The notes below the pieces were generated by a model, which saw only the letters and a program-made list of their open reading frames with translations, did not search any database and was not told the DNA's origin. From Cellulomonas fulva (GTDB lineage: Bacteria > Actinomycetota > Actinomycetes > Actinomycetales > Cellulomonadaceae), in the NCBI RefSeq assembly GCF_018531375.1, contig NZ_JAHBOH010000001.1:2480001-2544000 (forward strand): DNA of 64,000 nt, in the 5' to 3' direction. This document shows, in pieces, positions 61,519 through 64,000 of the stretch (positions are counted from its first letter, which is position 1; each line of letters begins with the position of its first letter). The position numbers and the translations under genes are program-made.

Positions 61519-63345
61519 TCACGCCGTGCGCGACATGACGACCCGCAGGTGCGGCCGAGCGGGAGCCTCCTGCACCTCGCCGCGGACCCGGGTGCCGTGG
61601 GCCGCGATGGCCGCGGCGGGGTCGACGTTCCCGAGCGCGGTGCGGACGGGCAGGGCCCAGGTGCCGACGACGTCGACGATGCGGACGCCCGGCCGCTCCA
61701 GCCAGTCGAGGACCAGGTCGGTCTCCTCCGGGTGCGCGGCGGAGGTGGGGGCCACCGGGGCCGGCACGTGCTCCGCCGTCGCCCGCAGCGTGGCGATCGT
61801 GGGGCGCGGGTCGGTGACGCGGTCGACGCGGGCGGTCGCGGCGAGCCGCCCGTGCCGGACCAGGACGATCTCCCACCCGCCGTCCTCCGCGCGCTGCGCC
61901 GCCACCACCTCGCTGCACGCCGCGAGAGGGCCGACGCGCTGGGCGCGTGCCGCACCACGCAGGAACGCGCCGAGGCGGTCCCGCACGGTCGCGGCCTCCT
62001 CGAACCGCTGCTGGGCCGCGAGGGTCTCGATCCGCTCGGCATGCACCGCGACCACCGGTGCGGGGTCGGCGTGCATCGCGGACCGGACCCGGTCGACCAC
62101 CGCGCCGTAGGAAGGTGCGTCCTGGCCGCCCGTGCAGGGCGCCCCGCACCGGCCCATGTCCGCCAGGGCGCACGCGGACGCGCCCGCGGGTGGCAGGAGA
62201 GGCAGCCGGCGCGTGCACTGCCGGATGGCGAAGCTCTCCTGCAGCGCCTCGACGGCGAGCTGGGCGCCGGACTGCGAGGGGAACGGTCCGATGTACGCGG
62301 CACCGTCCTCCTCCCGGACGTCGCGGACCACCGAGAGCCGGGGGTACGGCTCGCTGGTCAGCCGCACCCACGGCATCCGCTCCGGGAAGCGGGAGCGCCG
62401 GTTGTACCGCGGCGCGTGCTCGGCGATGAGCCGGAGCTCGCGCACGCGGGCCTCGAGCGGGGTCGCGCACACCACGGGATCGACGCGCGTGGCGATGCGG
62501 ACCATCTCGAGGATGCGGCCCCGCTTCTCCGCCGAGGTGAAGTAGGACCGGACGCGCTTGCGCAGCGACGTCGTCGACGTCCCGACGTACAGGACCTCCT
62601 CGCCCGGGCCGCGGAACAGGTAGACCCCCGGCGCGTCCGGCAGGCCGTCCGCGAGCGTGCGCTTGCGGCGCACCTCGGCCGGCACGGGGTCGGTCGCGGT
62701 GGCGAGGTCCTCGAGGTGGGTGACGCCCAGCGGGCCGAGCCGGTCGAGCAGGGCGTGCAGCACGTCGACGGTCGCCCGCGCGTCGTCCAGCGCGCGGTGG
62801 TTGGGCGTGACCTCCGCGTGGAAGAGCGCGGCGAGCGTCCCCAGCTTGTGGTTCGGCGCCTCGTCACGCGTGACGACCCGGCGGGCGAGCCGCACGGTGT
62901 CGACCACGCGCGGCCCCGGCCACGCGTGCCCGCACCGGGCCGCCGCCGCGCGCAGGAACCCGACGTCGAACGGCGCGTTGTGCGCGACGAGCACGGCCCC
63001 GGCGGCGAACTCGAGGAACGACGGGAGGACCTGCTCGATCGGCGGCGCGTCGACGAGCATCGACGTGGTGATGCCCGTGAGCACCTGGATGAACGGCGGC
63101 ACGGGCCCGCCCGGGTCCACCAGCGTCTGGAACTCGCCGAGCACCTGACCGCCGCGCACCTTGACCGCGCCGATCTCCGTGATGCCGTTCTCGGCCGGCG
63201 TGCCGCCCGTCGTCTCGAGGTCCACGACCACGAAGGTGACGTCCGACAGCGGGGTGCCGATCTCGTCCAGGCCGAGCTGGACGGGGGTGCCACCGGCAGC
63301 GGGGACGCCGGCCCAGACGGGGCGGAGGCGGTGCACGGTCGGCAT
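61519..63345 (-). CDS. DEDDh exonuclease / GIY-YIG (UvrC-like) fusion protein
   Basis: 608 residues. The N-terminal DnaQ-like 3'-5' exonuclease has VVVDLETTGGTP (DxE), AHNAPFDVGFL and HRALDDA (H...D). After a linker comes a GIY-YIG domain (GVYLFRGPGEEVLYVGTST...LRKRVRSYF) and a UvrC-like Cys-rich and helical region (IRQCTRR, C-ALADMGRCGAPC). The actinobacterial fusion is known (Rv2191-type) but its repair role is unclear; it lacks the full UvrC C-terminal endonuclease. ATG 63345 follows TACCGT by 7 nt; TTG 63375 and GTG 63369 are rejected. Confidence 0.9.
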   Translation of the reverse strand: MPTVHRLRPVWAGVPAAGGTPVQLGLDEIGTPLSDVTFVVVDLETTGGTPAENGITEIGAVKVRGGQVLGEFQTLVDPGGPVPPFIQVLTGITTSMLVDAPPIEQVLPSFLEFAAGAVLVAHNAPFDVGFLRAAAARCGHAWPGPRVVDTVRLARRVVTRDEAPNHKLGTLAALFHAEVTPNHRALDDARATVDVLHALLDRLGPLGVTHLEDLATATDPVPAEVRRKRTLADGLPDAPGVYLFRGPGEEVLYVGTSTTSLRKRVRSYFTSAEKRGRILEMVRIATRVDPVVCATPLEARVRELRLIAEHAPRYNRRSRFPERMPWVRLTSEPYPRLSVVRDVREEDGAAYIGPFPSQSGAQLAVEALQESFAIRQCTRRLPLLPPAGASACALADMGRCGAPCTGGQDAPSYGAVVDRVRSAMHADPAPVVAVHAERIETLAAQQRFEEAATVRDRLGAFLRGAARAQRVGPLAACSEVVAAQRAEDGGWEIVLVRHGRLAATARVDRVTDPRPTIATLRATAEHVPAPVAPTSAAHPEETDLVLDWLERPGVRIVDVVGTWALPVRTALGNVDPAAAIAAHGTRVRGEVQEAPARPHLRVVMSRTA

Positions 63346-63352
63346 GGCGGCG

Positions 63353-63358
63353 ACGGTA
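63353..63358 (-). promoter_or_regulatory. Predicted leaderless -10 box of the exonuclease gene
   Basis: TACCGT on the minus strand, 7 nt before ATG 63345. Confidence 0.5.
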
Positions 63359-63445
63359 CCTGCGGTCACCGACAAGCCCCGACAAGCCCCGGCGCGCGTC
63401 GCGCGCGTCGCGGTCGACGGGCCGTCTCGTCGTGCCGGACCCGCC

Positions 63446-63451
63446 TAGGGT
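63446..63451 (+). promoter_or_regulatory. Predicted leaderless -10 box of the NYN-like gene
   Basis: TAGGGT, 7 nt before ATG 63459, with no ribosome site. Confidence 0.55.
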
Positions 63452-63458
63452 GACGGGC

Positions 63459-64000
63459 ATGACCGACGACGAGGTGCCCGCCGCGCTGCGTGCGCACCTC
63501 GTCGCGCTCGCCGCCGACACGGTCGCCGAGGTGGACCGGGCCGTCCTGCCGGCGCCGCTGCGCCGCGTGGCGTCGTTCGCCCCCGCGAAGCGGGCGAGCG
63601 CGGGCGCCGTCCCGCTGTGGGTCGCGCTGTCCGACGACGGCTTCCGTCACCGCGTGGCTCGCGCGTGGCAGCAGCGCCACCCGGCGCTCTCCGACGAGCT
63701 CGCCGCGCAGCCGCAGGACGTGCCTGCGTCGTGGGAGGCCGCGGCGGGTGCCTGGCTGCTCGACGGCGACTGGGCGGCGCTCGTCCCGCCGTCGCCCCGG
63801 GAGGCACCCGCCGGCGACGGCGGCGTCGCGAGCGCCCGCCTCACCGAGCGCGTCGCGCACCTGACCGCCGAGCTGGCCGCCGCGGCGGGCCGCGAGCGGG
63901 CCCTGGCGGACGAGCTCGCGACGATGCGCCGGGAGCTGCGCCGGTTGCGCTCCGACGCGGACCGCGCCCGCGCGCAGGGGCGGCAGGCGACGCAGGAGGC
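63459..64000 (+). CDS. Probable NYN-domain (YacP-like) RNA-binding protein, N-terminal part
   Basis: Cut by the right edge after 180 codons. The visible N-terminus ([33 protein letters not shown], then a W-V-A-L-S-D-D-G-F-R-H-R-V-A segment, and AAGAWLLDGDW) matches what I recall of the N-terminal helical domain of actinobacterial NYN-domain proteins. It is followed by the start of a coiled coil (TERVAHLTAELAAAAGR to RRELRRLRSDADRAR). The NYN nuclease-like domain itself would lie outside the window, so the call is an inference. Confidence 0.6.
   Translation, partial: MTDDEVPAALRAHLVALAADTVAEVDRAVLPAPLRRVASFAPAKRASAGAVPLWVALSDDGFRHRVARAWQQRHPALSDELAAQPQDVPASWEAAAGAWLLDGDWAALVPPSPREAPAGDGGVASARLTERVAHLTAELAAAAGRERALADELATMRRELRRLRSDADRARAQGRQATQE

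Noticed and set aside
1..64000. tRNA, rRNA, riboswitch, prophage or insertion sequence
   Set aside because: None seen on reading both strands; an unaided read can miss a degenerate tRNA or riboswitch, so a covariance-model search would be decisive.

Overview
The window is very GC-rich (roughly 75% by eye), gene-dense chromosomal DNA from an actinobacterium. A Cellulomonas-like member of the Micrococcales is my best guess, from overall protein character and gene order. The evidence for Actinomycetota includes a QcrCAB/CtaCDEF respiratory supercomplex with a di-haem cytochrome c, a polyphosphate glucokinase, a GlnR-type operator before glnA, and many genes whose start codon lies 6-8 bases after a TANNNT -10 box (leaderless transcription). 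I see no rRNA, tRNA, CRISPR array, prophage or intact insertion sequence. Most of the window is core genome.

Layout. 1-6.5 kb: a DUF817 membrane protein cut by the left edge, a 1,499-residue secreted modular protein and an MBL-fold hydrolase. 6.5-12.1 kb: ppgK, map, a 56-residue protein, panB, nadE and an AbiEi-like protein. 12.3-24.8 kb: nitrogen block with glnA2-glnE and, further on, glnA1 under a GlnR box plus an RDD protein; between them lie an AI-2E-type permease, two membrane proteins and two alpha/beta hydrolases. 24.9-37.1 kb: lipoate and 2-oxoacid dehydrogenase block (DUF4191 protein, lipA, lipB, a TIGR01777 epimerase, the lipoyl E2 subunit, lpd, leucyl aminopeptidase), interrupted by a flavodoxin, a Gfo/Idh/MocA oxidoreductase and a membrane pseudokinase. 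37.2-45.5 kb: two small membrane proteins, pyrD, a MocR regulator divergent from a small membrane ORF plus yczE, an aldo/keto reductase, a DUF3043 protein, an M20 dipeptidase and a thioesterase. 45.6-50 kb: nadA, glycerate kinase, erpA and a degenerate NifS-like protein. 50.3-59.3 kb: ctaC-ctaD-ctaF on the plus strand and ctaE-qcrC-qcrA-qcrB on the minus strand, with sodA and a glyoxalase-like gene between them. 59.5-64 kb: a receiver-like protein coupled to trpD, an Lrp-type ligand-binding protein, a DEDDh exonuclease/GIY-YIG protein and the start of a probable NYN-domain protein.

From memory, the gene content parallels the Mycobacterium tuberculosis Rv2190-Rv2225 neighbourhood (trpD, ctaE, qcrCAB, ctaC, erpA, glycerate kinase, pepB, dlaT, lipB, lipA, DUF4191, RDD, glnA1, glnE, glnA2, panB), with rearrangements and insertions. 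The blocks therefore look like an old conserved actinobacterial cluster linking respiration, Fe-S and lipoyl cofactors, NAD synthesis and glutamine synthesis.

The most unusual items are: the NifS-like protein that keeps the sulfur-carrying Cys but lacks the PLP lysine; the mocR/small-ORF/yczE divergon with nested palindromes between two leaderless -10 boxes; the membrane pseudokinase; GlnA2 with Trp in place of the adenylylated Tyr although it sits beside glnE; and tandem repeats built from the 3' end of the lrp-like gene. I did not find a convincing new multi-gene system.
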